This document shows positions 35,725-44,700 of a stretch of DNA of 64,000 bases, one piece after another. Both the position numbers and the translations under genes were made by a program. The notes below the pieces were generated by a model, which was given only the letters and a program-made list of their open reading frames with translations, did not search any database and was not told the DNA's origin. Within the stretch, counting starts at the first letter, position 1. Each line of letters begins with the position of its first letter. Origin of the DNA: Rossellomorea sp. BNER (GTDB taxonomy: Bacteria; Bacillota; Bacilli; Bacillales; Bacillaceae_B); the NCBI GenBank assembly GCA_024213275.1, contig JANAVG010000001.1, forward strand, positions 275,544-339,543. The letters are read 5' to 3'.

Positions 35725-36467
35725 TTCGCCCACATCTATTAATGCTTCCAGGTTGGGGAATGGAAAGTCATGTTTTTAGCCCCTTGATTCAAACACTCTC
35801 TAAAACCTTTCACCTTTCCTTTCTTGATTGGAGAGGAGTTAAGAATGAAAGTGAATTCAAGGAAAGGGTAAATAACAAATTAGATTCTATTCATGAGCCG
35901 GTCTGGTTACTAGGCTGGTCACTAGGATCCCTTCCAGCCCTTGACATGGCAAGTACATATCCGAATAAAATATCCAGACTCATTTTGTTTGGAGGAATGA
36001 GTCGTTTTACTTCAAATGAACAATACCCTTATGGCTTTAATCCAATCGTTGTCAAGCAGATGAAGAAACAGCTTCAAAGAAATAAGGAAAAAACACTTAC
36101 TCACTTTTACAAAGAGATGTTTTCGAAAACGGATAAGGGCAAGAACGATTTTCATCAGTTTATGAATCTAGTTCACGATCATTTTCTGGGGGATGATCTA
36201 GAGTCCCTTATGAATGGCTTGGATTATTTAATGAATGCAGATGTCAGCATGAAACTTAGTAAGATCAAAGCAAAATGTTTACTGATTCACGGTCAGGATG
36301 ATGAGATTTGTTTACATGAGGCATCTACTTTTATCCATAAGAAACTTCAAGTAGAATCGGAGATCTATATTTTAAAAGAAGCGGGTCATATGCCTTTTTT
36401 CACTGAGACAGAAAAATGTGCACAAATCATTTCTAGATTTTCCGAAGGGATCCATCATCATGATTAA
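35721..36467 (+). CDS. bioH: BioH-type pimeloyl-ACP methyl ester carboxylesterase
   Basis: 248-residue alpha/beta hydrolase. MLPGWGMESHVF carries the oxyanion region and GWSLGS the nucleophile serine; the His is in EAGHMPFF near the C-terminus and the Asp in HGQDDEI. BioH cleaves the methyl ester from pimeloyl-ACP methyl ester made by the BioC route, freeing pimeloyl-ACP for BioF. Overlaps bioF by four bases and bioC by eight, so translation is coupled. This is the E. coli-like pathway rather than the BioW/BioI route of B. subtilis. Confidence 0.88.
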   Translation: MIRPHLLMLPGWGMESHVFSPLIQTLSKTFHLSFLDWRGVKNESEFKERVNNKLDSIHEPVWLLGWSLGSLPALDMASTYPNKISRLILFGGMSRFTSNEQYPYGFNPIVVKQMKKQLQRNKEKTLTHFYKEMFSKTDKGKNDFHQFMNLVHDHFLGDDLESLMNGLDYLMNADVSMKLSKIKAKCLLIHGQDDEICLHEASTFIHKKLQVESEIYILKEAGHMPFFTETEKCAQIISRFSEGIHHHD

Positions 36468-37281
36468 TAAACAATTACTGCAAAAACGGTTCAGTAAAAA
36501 TGCTAAAAACTATGATAAGTATGCAAGTGTTCAAAAGAGAATGGGGATGGAACTGATCCATTCATTGCCTAAAATGGGGAGTGCCGGGAATATCAATGTT
36601 TTGGAAATTGGTTGTGGAACCGGTTATGTAACGCAGCTGCTTAGTGAGACCTATCCAAACGCAAAGATTACAGCCATCGACTTGGCTCCAGGAATGATTG
36701 AAATTGCAAAAGAGAGAACAAGAGGGTTGGATGGGATTACTTTCTTTTGTGGGGATATTGAGGAATTGAGCTTTTCAAGTAGCTATGATTTGATTATTTC
36801 TAATGCAACCTTTCAATGGTTAAATGATTTCCAGTCTGTCCTTGAAAAATTATTCGGACTTTTAAACGATGATGGTAGAATCGTATTTTCAACTTTTGGG
36901 AATAAGACCTTCCAAGAACTCCATACATCGTTCCAATATACAAAAGAAACATTAAACCTTCCTATTCAGCATTCACTCGGCCAGTCCTTTTACTCTTTTG
37001 AAGATTTGTATCGACTTTGTGAACATGTACTCCAATCGTTCGAAGAGCTCCCTTATGAGATGAAAGGAAAACAACTGTTAGAAATAGAATATTTTCCTAC
37101 TGTAAAACAATTTTTCACCTCTATAAAAAAAATTGGAGCAACTAATAGTAACAAAGAAAGTTCATATTTAGGGCCTGCTTTTTTTAAAGAATTGTTTCAC
37201 CAGTATGAAACAAACTTCATGGACGAGTATGGTGTGAAGGCAAGTTATCATTGTTTATTTATTAGTATAATAAAAAAATAG
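36460..37281 (+). CDS. bioC: Malonyl-ACP O-methyltransferase BioC
   Basis: 273-residue SAM-dependent methyltransferase that methylates malonyl-ACP to start pimelate synthesis on the fatty-acid machinery. Motif I NVLEIGCGTGYVTQLL and the acidic loop ITAIDLAPGMI are clear; the N-terminus MINKQLLQKRFSKNAKNYDK is characteristic of BioC. The ATG at 36460 is preferred to an earlier in-frame start because it gives this N-terminus and follows GAAGGGA. Last gene of the operon, followed by a terminator. Confidence 0.92.
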   Translation: MINKQLLQKRFSKNAKNYDKYASVQKRMGMELIHSLPKMGSAGNINVLEIGCGTGYVTQLLSETYPNAKITAIDLAPGMIEIAKERTRGLDGITFFCGDIEELSFSSSYDLIISNATFQWLNDFQSVLEKLFGLLNDDGRIVFSTFGNKTFQELHTSFQYTKETLNLPIQHSLGQSFYSFEDLYRLCEHVLQSFEELPYEMKGKQLLEIEYFPTVKQFFTSIKKIGATNSNKESSYLGPAFFKELFHQYETNFMDEYGVKASYHCLFISIIKK

Positions 37282-37308
37282 ATATTAATCTTAATTAGAT
37301 TGAAAGAG

Positions 37309-37340
37309 GCCATGCGTTTCAATAACCGCATGGCTTTAAC
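37309..37340. terminator. Terminator between the convergent bio operons
   Basis: GCCATGCG (37309-37316) pairs with CGCATGGC (37327-37334), followed by TTT. It probably serves bioFHC and may also serve bioDA. Confidence 0.75.
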
Positions 37341-37348
37341 TAATTGAT

Positions 37349-38716
37349 CTATACTTCTAGTGCTGTAGCAGCTTCTGTCGTGATTTCTTCAATTGCAGAT
37401 TTCAAAATGAATACCATTTCTTCTAACTCTTTCTCACTTGTTACAAGTGGGGGCATAAAGACGATCGTATCCCCTACAGGTCTAGTCAGCATGCCGAGTT
37501 CTCTCATTTTAATGGTTGTCCAATAACCAATTCTTTGAGCCCATTCAAATGGTACTTTTTTCTTCTTATCCTTCACCAACTCGATCCCGCAAATCATCCC
37601 TAATTGTCTTATATCCCCGACATGAGGATGATCCCTTAAGGGCTCAAGAAGGGATTCTATTAATTTAGATTTCTCTTGAACCTGCTGTACGAGCTTTTCT
37701 CTTTCAAATATTTCTAAATTGGCAAGGGCAGCGGCACATCCTAGCTGATTTCCTGTGTAGGAATGGCCATGAAAGAAGGTTTTTAAACTTGTATAATCAT
37801 CGTAAAAAGCCTGGTAGATTTCCTCTGTTGTTAGTGTCGCAGCAATAGGTAAATAACCAGCTGTTATCCCCTTCGCTACTGTCATAATGTCGGGTTCCAC
37901 CTCCTCATGCTCCACCGCGAACATTTTCCCTGTTCTCCCGAAACCTGTTGCTACTTCATCGACAATAAGAAGAACTTTATACTTTCGACAAAGTTCTTCT
38001 ACCCCTTTCAAATACCCTTTTGGCATAATATTCATACCGCCTGCACCTTGGATCATTGATTCTACTGTCATACCAGCAATCTCCTCATGATGTTCTGCTA
38101 GTATGTTCTCCAATTCGTCCAGAGCACGATCACGAATCGTTTCTGAATTTAGTGATTCAGGATGATGATAAGGGTCTGGAAAGGTGACTACAAGCGATTC
38201 AAACATAAGAGATTTATAGACTCGGTGAAAGATATCTACCTTTCCGACACTAATCGCTCCCACTGTATCACCGTGATAAGCATTTTGCAGCGTGATGAAT
38301 TTTTGTTTCTTCCCTTGTCCTTTATTTTGCCAATATTGATAGGCCATCTTAATCGCAATTTCCACAGAAGTTGCACCGCTATCCGAATAAAAAACTCTTT
38401 TTAAGCTGTTCGGTGCTAAATCAATAAGCTTTTCAGCAAGCAATATCGACGGAACGTTTGCAGCACCTAATAAAGTAGAGTGGGCAATCTTATCAAGCTG
38501 CTGCTTTATGGCATTGTTTATCTCTTCTTTTCTATGACCATGAACATTTAGCCATAGTGAAGAATAGCCATCTAAATATTCATTTCCATTTATGTCGCGA
38601 AGACGAACCCCTTCTCCACTTTCGATAATAAGAGGATTCTCATCATAATCCTTCATTTGTGTAAACGGTAACCATAAATATTGACTACTTTTTTCAACGA
38701 GCTTTTGAGACTCCAT
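37349..38716 (-). CDS. bioA: Adenosylmethionine (or lysine)--8-amino-7-oxononanoate aminotransferase BioA/BioK
   Basis: 455-residue class III PLP aminotransferase converting AON to 7,8-diaminononanoate. The start [20 protein letters not shown] (the WxPFTQM region binds substrate in BioA) and [16 protein letters not shown] with the PLP lysine in [12 protein letters not shown] are present. Whether SAM or, as in B. subtilis BioK, lysine is the amino donor cannot be told here. Three bases after the bioD stop; AGGAGG eight bases upstream. Confidence 0.94.
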   Translation of the reverse strand: MESQKLVEKSSQYLWLPFTQMKDYDENPLIIESGEGVRLRDINGNEYLDGYSSLWLNVHGHRKEEINNAIKQQLDKIAHSTLLGAANVPSILLAEKLIDLAPNSLKRVFYSDSGATSVEIAIKMAYQYWQNKGQGKKQKFITLQNAYHGDTVGAISVGKVDIFHRVYKSLMFESLVVTFPDPYHHPESLNSETIRDRALDELENILAEHHEEIAGMTVESMIQGAGGMNIMPKGYLKGVEELCRKYKVLLIVDEVATGFGRTGKMFAVEHEEVEPDIMTVAKGITAGYLPIAATLTTEEIYQAFYDDYTSLKTFFHGHSYTGNQLGCAAALANLEIFEREKLVQQVQEKSKLIESLLEPLRDHPHVGDIRQLGMICGIELVKDKKKKVPFEWAQRIGYWTTIKMRELGMLTRPVGDTIVFMPPLVTSEKELEEMVFILKSAIEEITTEAATALEV

Positions 38717-38719
38717 GAT

Positions 38720-39424
38720 TCATACCTCCTCTAGGATTTCCATTTTCCAATTATGCATCAATTGCTTTTCATCTAACTCACTCAGCTTTTCTTTATCTAA
38801 ATCTATGTATTTAAGTTTTCCGATAACAGGAACTCCAGTCAGCTTCTCAATCATCCGCTGATTATCTACTTCAATTTCCTCGTTTCCATCAGGAGAATTC
38901 TGATTAAGAATAATTCCTGCTATTGGAATATTCCGCTGTCTTAACGCCATAACAGAAAGGCTTGTATGATTGATTGTTCCAAGGCCAGCACGAGCTACCA
39001 GAATCACTGGCAAGGATACATCTTCAATAAGGTCTAATATTGTCGTCTCCTCATTTAAGGGAACGATTAAACCGCCAGCCCCTTCCACAAAAACGAGATC
39101 TTTCTGAGCCATAAGCTTCTCCACCTGTTGTATGATCTTGTGCGGTTCGATTTGTATATGATCTTTCATGGCAGCAAGATGCGGGGAACTCGGTGTATTC
39201 AATAGATATGTATTAGTCTCATTATTAAAAGACTGATTGGTTATCTCTTCATAAAATTTGACATCAGGCGCAACCCATTTGCCGTTTACCTGTATGGCAC
39301 CACTTTGAATCGGCTTGTACGGAAAAGCCTTTACACCTTTACTTAAGAAATAGCGAGTTAAAAGACCAGTAATCATGGTTTTACCAATTTCCGTGTCTGT
39401 TCCAGTAATAAAAAAGCCTTTCAA
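38720..39424 (-). CDS. bioD: Dethiobiotin synthetase BioD
   Basis: About 234 residues. ATP-dependent enzyme that closes the ureido ring of diaminononanoate with CO2. N-terminal P-loop FFITGTDTEIGKT, then FVEGAGGLIVPLNE typical of BioD. I prefer the TTG at 39424: AGAGGTGA lies eight bases before it, and the alternative GTG at 39433 is part of that ribosome site. First gene of the bioDA operon behind a BirA box. Confidence 0.93.
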   Translation of the reverse strand: MKGFFITGTDTEIGKTMITGLLTRYFLSKGVKAFPYKPIQSGAIQVNGKWVAPDVKFYEEITNQSFNNETNTYLLNTPSSPHLAAMKDHIQIEPHKIIQQVEKLMAQKDLVFVEGAGGLIVPLNEETTILDLIEDVSLPVILVARAGLGTINHTSLSVMALRQRNIPIAGIILNQNSPDGNEEIEVDNQRMIEKLTGVPVIGKLKYIDLDKEKLSELDEKQLMHNWKMEILEEV

Positions 39425-39442
39425 ACTTTTCACCTCTTTTAT

Positions 39443-39473
39443 TTGTTAACCTTATTTATTAAAAGGTTAACAT
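39443..39473. promoter_or_regulatory. BirA box of the bioDA operon
   Basis: TTGTTAAC (39443-39450), 15 bases, GTTAACAT (39466-39473), directly upstream of the bioD ribosome site. Same arm sequence and same spacing as the box before bioF, so both operons answer to biotin. Confidence 0.88.
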
Positions 39474-39515
39474 TTGTATTGGATTTAGGCAATCTATTTA
39501 CTCAATGAGAACAAC

Positions 39516-39599
39516 GGATTTGTCGAACTTTGGAGAGTTATCGATAGAGGGCCTTAAGTTGAAAAATAAATAAACAAAGTTGAAAATAGACCCCAAAAT
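39516..39599. repeat. Degenerate 21-bp-period array C
   Basis: Units start at 39516, 39537, 39558 and 39579. The last three begin GTTATCGATA, GTTGAAAAATA and GTTGAAAATA; a weaker fifth follows. It lies between the divergent bioD promoter and the small membrane gene at 39891. Confidence 0.55.
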
Positions 39600-39890
39600 T
39601 GAAATTGGCAGAAACTTCATTATGGCGATACTTGCCTAATTAATCTCGGAATTCCCCCCTGGAAAAGACTTTCGCATTGCCCTTACCTACAATTATTGCA
39701 AAGAATAAACAAGCAATTAGCTAACTTTCATTGAAAATAACCTGTATCCCTACATTTTTTGCTCTTTATTCAAGCTAGCTCTCCAGACATCTATTTCCAT
39801 GAATAAGTCGGAAGTCAGTTTAATTTTTTCAACTTAAAACAGGCAACATCCTCTTCTTTCTCCATAAGATGAAGGTAGGAGGTGGATGTC

Positions 39891-40178
39891 ATGATCTCTC
39901 GAATAAAATGGTTGTCCTTTTCGATCGAGTTATTTTTAGCGATTCCGATGCTTGGAAATATTGCTGGTGACACAATTCCATATTACTTATGCTTAATCGC
40001 AATATGGCATGCATGTGTTCTGTACATTTCAAGATCTGAAAAAGAACCCGTTTTGGGTAGTGCGTTTGGAATCATCGCATCTTTCTTAAACTTTTTTCCG
40101 GTTGTGCGAATCGTTTTTCACGCCATCACCGCCCTTATCCTTTACATTGAAATTAAAAATGGTCCTGGAACGGATTAA
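39891..40178 (+). CDS. Small integral membrane protein, unknown function
   Basis: 95 residues, mostly hydrophobic, with about three membrane helices (FSIELFLAIPMLGNIAG, YYLCLIAIWHACVLYI, FLNFFPVVRIVFHAITAL) and a short polar tail. AGGAGG lies eight bases before the ATG at 39891; a GTG three codons earlier overlaps that site. Monocistronic with a strong terminator. I do not recognise the family. Confidence 0.72.
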   Translation: MISRIKWLSFSIELFLAIPMLGNIAGDTIPYYLCLIAIWHACVLYISRSEKEPVLGSAFGIIASFLNFFPVVRIVFHAITALILYIEIKNGPGTD

Positions 40179-40224
40179 AAAAGATGACCCGCCTCCTGCG
40201 TTTCGAGGATGGGTCATCTTTTTT
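40177..40224 (+). terminator. Rho-independent terminator
   Basis: AAAAAAGATGACCC (40177-40190) pairs with GGGTCATCTTTTTT (40211-40224), with an inner CCTC/GAGG pairing. It overlaps the stop codon of the preceding gene. Confidence 0.9.
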
Positions 40225-40236
40225 TATGATGAACAT

Positions 40237-40489
40237 TCAATTTTTCTTGCGATTAACAGTTCGTTCATTCCCCCTTTTAAAATTCCCCGTTACTTTAGCT
40301 AGAATAAGCTGTATCTGTTTTTCGTTTTCAGCTTGATTGATTTTACTTATAAACTTCTCTGCTTCTTTCCCCTTAAGAGTCTTGATTTGTTTTCCATGAA
40401 ACTCAGGTAAATACTATATTATTTTTAGTGACTCGATAGCTAAAAACCTCTTCATCTAAACGATTTCGCTTATCTATGTTATCCAACAA
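40237..40489 (-). pseudogene. Frameshifted small conserved Bacillus gene
   Basis: Read on the minus strand from TTG at 40489 (GGGAGAG upstream), the frame gives LDNIDKRNRLDEEVFSYRV and stops after NNIVFT. Shifting one base, the next frame gives FHGKQIKTLKGKEAEKFISK and continues to KVTGNFKRGNERTVNRKKN and a proper stop at 40237. Joined, it is about 83 residues, matching in my memory a small conserved Bacillus protein ending in TGNFKRGNE. A single extra base near 40415 explains the break. Function unknown. Confidence 0.62.
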
Positions 40490-40521
40490 TTTTGTTCTCT
40501 CCCTGAATCATTGTTCCATCC

Positions 40522-41073
40522 TTATATCATGATTTTCACTTCGCTAGTTTTGTTTACAATTGTGTACTGTGAACGACCGAGATAAAGTGGGATGCTTATT
40601 TTTTCAAAATCAGGCAAACCATTCGCTAAAAACTTTTCATCATCTCGGTAAAAATGGATGATATCCCCTACAAACCAATCATGATCTCCATACGAATTGA
40701 CATCAATGGTTTTACATTCATAGGCAACATAGGCTTCATGTAAAATCGGTGCATTGGTGGTAATCCCACGATCAAACGTCATCTTCCCCTGTTCAAATTT
40801 ATTCACATCTGCTCCCGAATAGACACCAGTACTTTGAATAAATTCTGAGTATTGGGCAGGTAAAAAGTTTATCGCAAAGGAACCTGCATCTTTAACAAGT
40901 TGATATGTATGTCTTTCCCTACCGATTGCAACACCGTATATGGGTGGTTCATAGGAAATATACGAATGCCAGCCCGCAGCCATGATATTGTCTTGACCAT
41001 CATATGAAACTGTTACGAGGGCGACCATTCCTGGATAACTGTGCATTACTGTTTTATTTGTTTTTGTTCTCAT
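40522..41073 (-). CDS. Flavin reductase-like domain (FMN-binding) protein
   Basis: 183 residues of the flavin reductase / FMN-binding split-barrel family. Typical features: VALVTVSYDGQDNIMAAGW near the N-terminus (flavin phosphate region), then SYEPPIYGVAIGRERHTYQL and AGSFAINFLPAQY. Members reduce FMN for a partner oxygenase or act as oxidoreductases. No partner monooxygenase is adjacent. GGGAGGGGA precedes the ATG. Monocistronic. Confidence 0.85.
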   Translation of the reverse strand: MRTKTNKTVMHSYPGMVALVTVSYDGQDNIMAAGWHSYISYEPPIYGVAIGRERHTYQLVKDAGSFAINFLPAQYSEFIQSTGVYSGADVNKFEQGKMTFDRGITTNAPILHEAYVAYECKTIDVNSYGDHDWFVGDIIHFYRDDEKFLANGLPDFEKISIPLYLGRSQYTIVNKTSEVKIMI

Positions 41074-41214
41074 TAAAATCCCCTCCCAGAATATTATCCC
41101 ATATTTCAGAAAGATCTGTCAGTTCCACAAGACTCCCCCTAGTTTCTCTAAAAAGTAGCCCCAACAAGTTTAATAAAGCACGCAACAGGAAAAATTTTAC
41201 GCACTGAATAAGAT

Positions 41215-41319
41215 ATTTTGTCCGTTATGATTATTTATTTGTCCGTGGTGACCATTAATTTGTCCGTTAAAGGGAGTTATTTGTCCGAAAACCGTAATTT
41301 ATTGACCGTTCGACATTTA
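41215..41319. repeat. Degenerate 21-bp-period array D
   Basis: Five 21-base units start at 41215, 41236, 41257, 41278 and 41299. Each begins with a form of TATTTGTCCG (ATTTTGTCCG, TATTTGTCCG, AATTTGTCCG, TATTTGTCCG, TTATTGACCG) with a variable second half. The last two units closely match array F at 61150-61191. It lies between the flavin reductase start and the liaR terminator. Confidence 0.78.
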
Positions 41320-41390
41320 TCAACAAATTTCGCTCCCTCCCGCCATCACTTTGAGGCTTGTTTAAATTAAAAACTCTTTAACAACAAAAA

Positions 41391-41421
41391 AAACCCAGCA
41401 CATTATTAAAGTGCCAGGTTT
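41391..41421 (-). terminator. Terminator of the lia operon
   Basis: On the plus strand ACCCAGCAC (41393-41401) faces GTGCCAGGT (41411-41419). On the minus strand the stem is followed by a T-run. Confidence 0.8.
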
Positions 41422-42054
41422 TTACTCAACTAGATCGTGTTTGAAAGCATAAATAACCGCTTGTGTACGATCTTGAACATCTAGTTTTCCAAGGATATTG
41501 CTTACATGTGTTTTCACCGTTTTAAGAGCGATAAATAATTCGTCTGCAATTTCTTGATTTGTTTTTCCTTCTGCCATTAAAAGGAGAATTTCCAATTCCC
41601 TATTTGTTAATTCTTCGTGGGGAAGAGTTTGATTTCCTTTTCTCATTCGCGTCATCATTTTTCCCGTAACCTCAGGTTCTAACACCGTTTGGCCAAGATG
41701 AGTAGCACGAACAGCATCGGCAATTTCACTTGCTTTAGACGTTTTCAGCATATAGCTTGTTGCCCCTGCTTCAAGTGCCGGATAGACTTTATCATCGTCT
41801 AGAAAGCTTGTGACAATGATGATTTTTGCTTCTGGCCAGCTTTCGATGATTTTCTTAGTTGCTTGGATGCCGTCCATATTTTTCATGACTAAGTCCATCA
41901 GGATAATATCGGGCTTTAATTCAAGAGCAAGATCGACAGCAATGGAGCCATCTTCCGCCTCTCCTACTACATCAATATCGGGCTGTGCAGCAAGGTAGGA
42001 CGTGACACCGATTCTTACCATTTCATGGTCATCAACGAATAATACTTTAATCAA
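41422..42054 (-). CDS. liaR: Response regulator LiaR
   Basis: About 210 residues, NarL/LuxR type. The receiver domain begins [17 protein letters not shown], with the phosphorylated Asp in [10 protein letters not shown] and the switch Lys in [13 protein letters not shown]; the LuxR helix-turn-helix is [20 protein letters not shown] to the end. It activates the lia operon when LiaS phosphorylates it under cell-wall antibiotic stress. I prefer the TTG at 42054 (TAGGTGA upstream, same N-terminus as B. subtilis LiaR) to a GTG three codons earlier. Overlaps liaS. Confidence 0.94.
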   Translation of the reverse strand: MIKVLFVDDHEMVRIGVTSYLAAQPDIDVVGEAEDGSIAVDLALELKPDIILMDLVMKNMDGIQATKKIIESWPEAKIIIVTSFLDDDKVYPALEAGATSYMLKTSKASEIADAVRATHLGQTVLEPEVTGKMMTRMRKGNQTLPHEELTNRELEILLLMAEGKTNQEIADELFIALKTVKTHVSNILGKLDVQDRTQAVIYAFKHDLVE

Positions 42055-43093
42055 TTTTTTCACCTACACTCTCTACTATGGGCACTTTAACTTCCAATCG
42101 GGTTCCTTTATCTGGGACACTGATAATTTTTAACGCCCCACCAATTTCTAAGGCTCTTTCTTCCATGTTTTGAAGGCCATATGAGCCCGTTTTTGCTTCT
42201 TCCACACTAAAACCGACACCATCGTCGACAATTCTCATAATGACAAGTGAATCTCTTTGGATTAAAAGAATTTCTAATGAGGATGCCTTTGAATGCCTTA
42301 GAGTATTAGAAACCGACTCTTGGAGGATTCTGAAAAGATGATCTTCAATTCCTTTATCTAAACACATATCCTCAAGCTTCCACTGAATCTCCATCGGAAC
42401 TTTTTGAGTTAATTCCACAAGCAGCTCTTTCATTCCTTCTTGTAGAGATTTCCCTTTTAAAGCGACAGGTCGGAGGTGAAGTAGTAGTGCTCTCATTTCA
42501 AGTTGAGATTGCTGGATCATTCCTTCAACCATCCTTAATTGCTTTTGACTTGAAGGATCTTTAGAAGATTGGGTTTCATTATATGCCGACATAAGCATGC
42601 TAGCTGCAAACAGCTGTTGACTGACAGAATCATGGAGCTCGCGAGCTAAACGATTTCGTTCTTGGGAAACGATTTCCTGAATCCTTTTTTCCTGTTCCTC
42701 TGCTTTTTCATTTGCAAGCTTTTGCGATAGTATTGTTTGTTGAGTGATATGTTTCTGAACCTTCGTCATTCGATTTGAGAGTTGAATGATTTCCCTTGTT
42801 TTTACCCCGTTGCTTTCCTCTAGAGGTTGACCGTTTTCCAACTGCATCAAACCATTGTCAATTTCCTGAAGTTGTTTTCTCCAGAAATAACCGGAAGCAA
42901 TCCCGAATACCATTCCGATAATGATGCTTAATAAAGGAAGGGAAATGATAATCGGAATGTCCATCATTTGAATTTCCCATAGTAAGGACCAATTATAAAC
43001 TGGGAATTTTCCGAGATAGGTAATTGATGTCACAACTAACACAATGAAAGCGAGGAATGTTGACGTTATAATTTGTCTTTGAACAACACTCAT
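42047..43093 (-). CDS. liaS: Sensor histidine kinase LiaS
   Basis: 348 residues, two membrane helices near the N-terminus with a very short outside loop (intramembrane-sensing type), then HAMP-like and HisKA_3 regions with the phospho-His in [13 protein letters not shown], and an ATPase domain with VDDGVGFS and [12 protein letters not shown]. It phosphorylates LiaR and is held off by LiaF. The start overlaps the liaF stop (ATGA). Confidence 0.94.
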   Translation of the reverse strand: MSVVQRQIITSTFLAFIVLVVTSITYLGKFPVYNWSLLWEIQMMDIPIIISLPLLSIIIGMVFGIASGYFWRKQLQEIDNGLMQLENGQPLEESNGVKTREIIQLSNRMTKVQKHITQQTILSQKLANEKAEEQEKRIQEIVSQERNRLARELHDSVSQQLFAASMLMSAYNETQSSKDPSSQKQLRMVEGMIQQSQLEMRALLLHLRPVALKGKSLQEGMKELLVELTQKVPMEIQWKLEDMCLDKGIEDHLFRILQESVSNTLRHSKASSLEILLIQRDSLVIMRIVDDGVGFSVEEAKTGSYGLQNMEERALEIGGALKIISVPDKGTRLEVKVPIVESVGEKID

Positions 43094-43821
43094 ACCCGTT
43101 TCACCTCTATATCTCCTACAAACATAGACGTGATGATTTTAATTTTTTGCGAAGATTGTTCATATTGTGCTGTTTGAAAGTGAACAGATTGATTAAGGAC
43201 TTTTGGTACATGGTGTTCAAAGACCTTCACTTTACCTGCCATTACATTATGATGAATACTTACTTCTACATCGTATGGGACAAGAATCCTTACATTCCCA
43301 ATGATTTTTCTAATCGAAATAAGCGATGTTTCTTTTGGTAAGACCGTATAGCTTAGGTCGATAATATTATCTCCAAACCCGCCTTGAACATTGATATCAT
43401 CCCATTCATAGACATGCTCTGGTGTTTGCTGATGGCCAAACCATGTATTTTGAAAGTTTGATTTCTTTGTGAACACATCTTCTTCACCTTGATAGATGGT
43501 ATCGTTCACTTTTGGTGTAATTCTCTCTGGATTTTTTTTGGATTCGGCAAATTGAATAATGATGTAGATCATGATCGCAATTAAGAAGAATTTAAAAGCA
43601 ATCGTATTGAAAATGGTTATGATAAGAGTAATTACACCAAACCAGAATAAAAGTTTTCCACTGGTTTTTGGCATGCGTTTTCTACCAAAGTAGATACAGG
43701 CGATTTGGAACAATAATGGAAAGATGACTTCCCCATTGAAAAATGAGATTTCAAATACTAATAGTAAAAGCCCAATGATCAATACCCAGCTGATTTTATC
43801 TGTATTCAATCGATTTAACAT
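43090..43821 (-). CDS. liaF: LiaF, negative regulator of LiaRS
   Basis: 243 residues. About four hydrophobic segments in the first 90 residues, then the C-terminal LiaF-like domain (GGFGDNIIDLSYTVLPKETS, IRKIIGNVRILVPYDVEVS) found in LiaF/VraT. In B. subtilis this protein keeps LiaS silent without stress. GGAGG lies seven bases before the ATG. In B. subtilis liaG lies between liaH and liaF; here the 205-bp gap holds only a hairpin. Confidence 0.92.
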   Translation of the reverse strand: MLNRLNTDKISWVLIIGLLLLVFEISFFNGEVIFPLLFQIACIYFGRKRMPKTSGKLLFWFGVITLIITIFNTIAFKFFLIAIMIYIIIQFAESKKNPERITPKVNDTIYQGEEDVFTKKSNFQNTWFGHQQTPEHVYEWDDINVQGGFGDNIIDLSYTVLPKETSLISIRKIIGNVRILVPYDVEVSIHHNVMAGKVKVFEHHVPKVLNQSVHFQTAQYEQSSQKIKIITSMFVGDIEVKRV

Positions 43822-43978
43822 GAGGAAGCCTCCTTTCTTATGTAGTCTTTAGGTTTGTATATGGCTTTATTGTAATATTGTTATTGAGTACAGATGGCAT
43901 GGTCGTACTAGACATAATAGCCAATCTGGCAGCTACCCTATTCTTGTATCTCTATCTAATTAATGCGTTAATAATTAT

Positions 43979-44011
43979 CTAAGAAGACGCAGCAAACCTA
44001 CGCCTTCTTAG
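43979..44011 (-). terminator. Stem-loop between liaH and liaF (partial terminator)
   Basis: CTAAGAAG (43979-43986) pairs with CTTCTTAG (44004-44011) plus inner GC pairs, but no full T-run follows. It fits the B. subtilis pattern of an abundant liaIH mRNA and a rarer read-through message. Confidence 0.6.
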
Positions 44012-44026
44012 AATACCATGTTTTCC

Positions 44027-44677
44027 TTATGAAATTGAATTTGTTTCTTCTTTTTTTGTTTCTTTTTCTAATTGTGCTATTCTCGCATCAATCGTATTGC
44101 GGTGATAGGAAGAGTTCACCTGGTGTTCAAGGCGATCTAAATAGCCCTCCATTTCACTAAAGCGTGAGAATGATTTATCTGAATAGCCTGTTGATGATTG
44201 TAGAACTTTATTCATCCGGTGATTAGCACGGGCGATGTTTTCTCTTCCCATTAGCTCCATGCGTTTAATGTGCATATCCTTTAGTTTATGCTTCATTTCT
44301 TCATATTTTCTTTCTAAATCTTGAAGCTGTTTTTCCGCTTCTTCTTTTGCAGTAGAAAGTAGGGACGTTCTTTCTGAGTAATACTCGTATTCTCTTTGTG
44401 CAAAATCAAATAACTCAATTTCCCCCGCAGTTGATGCAACCTCTGATTGGTGTTTTCGTTTATCTGCAAGATCCTTTGCTTGAACATATTCCTTTTGGAA
44501 CTCTTCTTTAAGTGTGTATTGACGCTCAACAAGCTTTCGAACCTTTTCAACCTCTTGTTCACATTCGCGAAGATATTGGTTTAGTAATGAGATTGGGTTC
44601 TTTTGCTCTTTTTGATCAATAATATCGTGAAAATCTGCTGAAATCGTATTTTTAATACGTGTAAATAAGTTTGTCAT
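44027..44677 (-). CDS. liaH: PspA/IM30-family phage-shock protein LiaH
   Basis: 216 residues, almost wholly alpha-helical coiled coil, starting MTNLFTRIKNTISADFHDII as PspA/Vipp1 proteins do. Its B. subtilis counterpart forms large rings on the membrane during envelope stress, anchored by LiaI. AAGGAGAG precedes the ATG. Second gene of the operon, 23 bp after liaI, followed by a partial terminator. Confidence 0.93.
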   Translation of the reverse strand: MTNLFTRIKNTISADFHDIIDQKEQKNPISLLNQYLRECEQEVEKVRKLVERQYTLKEEFQKEYVQAKDLADKRKHQSEVASTAGEIELFDFAQREYEYYSERTSLLSTAKEEAEKQLQDLERKYEEMKHKLKDMHIKRMELMGRENIARANHRMNKVLQSSTGYSDKSFSRFSEMEGYLDRLEHQVNSSYHRNTIDARIAQLEKETKKEETNSIS

Positions 44678-44700
44678 TTGGACATCTCTCCTTTTGTTTA

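Noticed and set aside
41215..41319. CRISPR array
   Set aside because: The repeated word is only about 8-10 bases, the units are 21 bases long and degenerate, and no cas genes are in the window.
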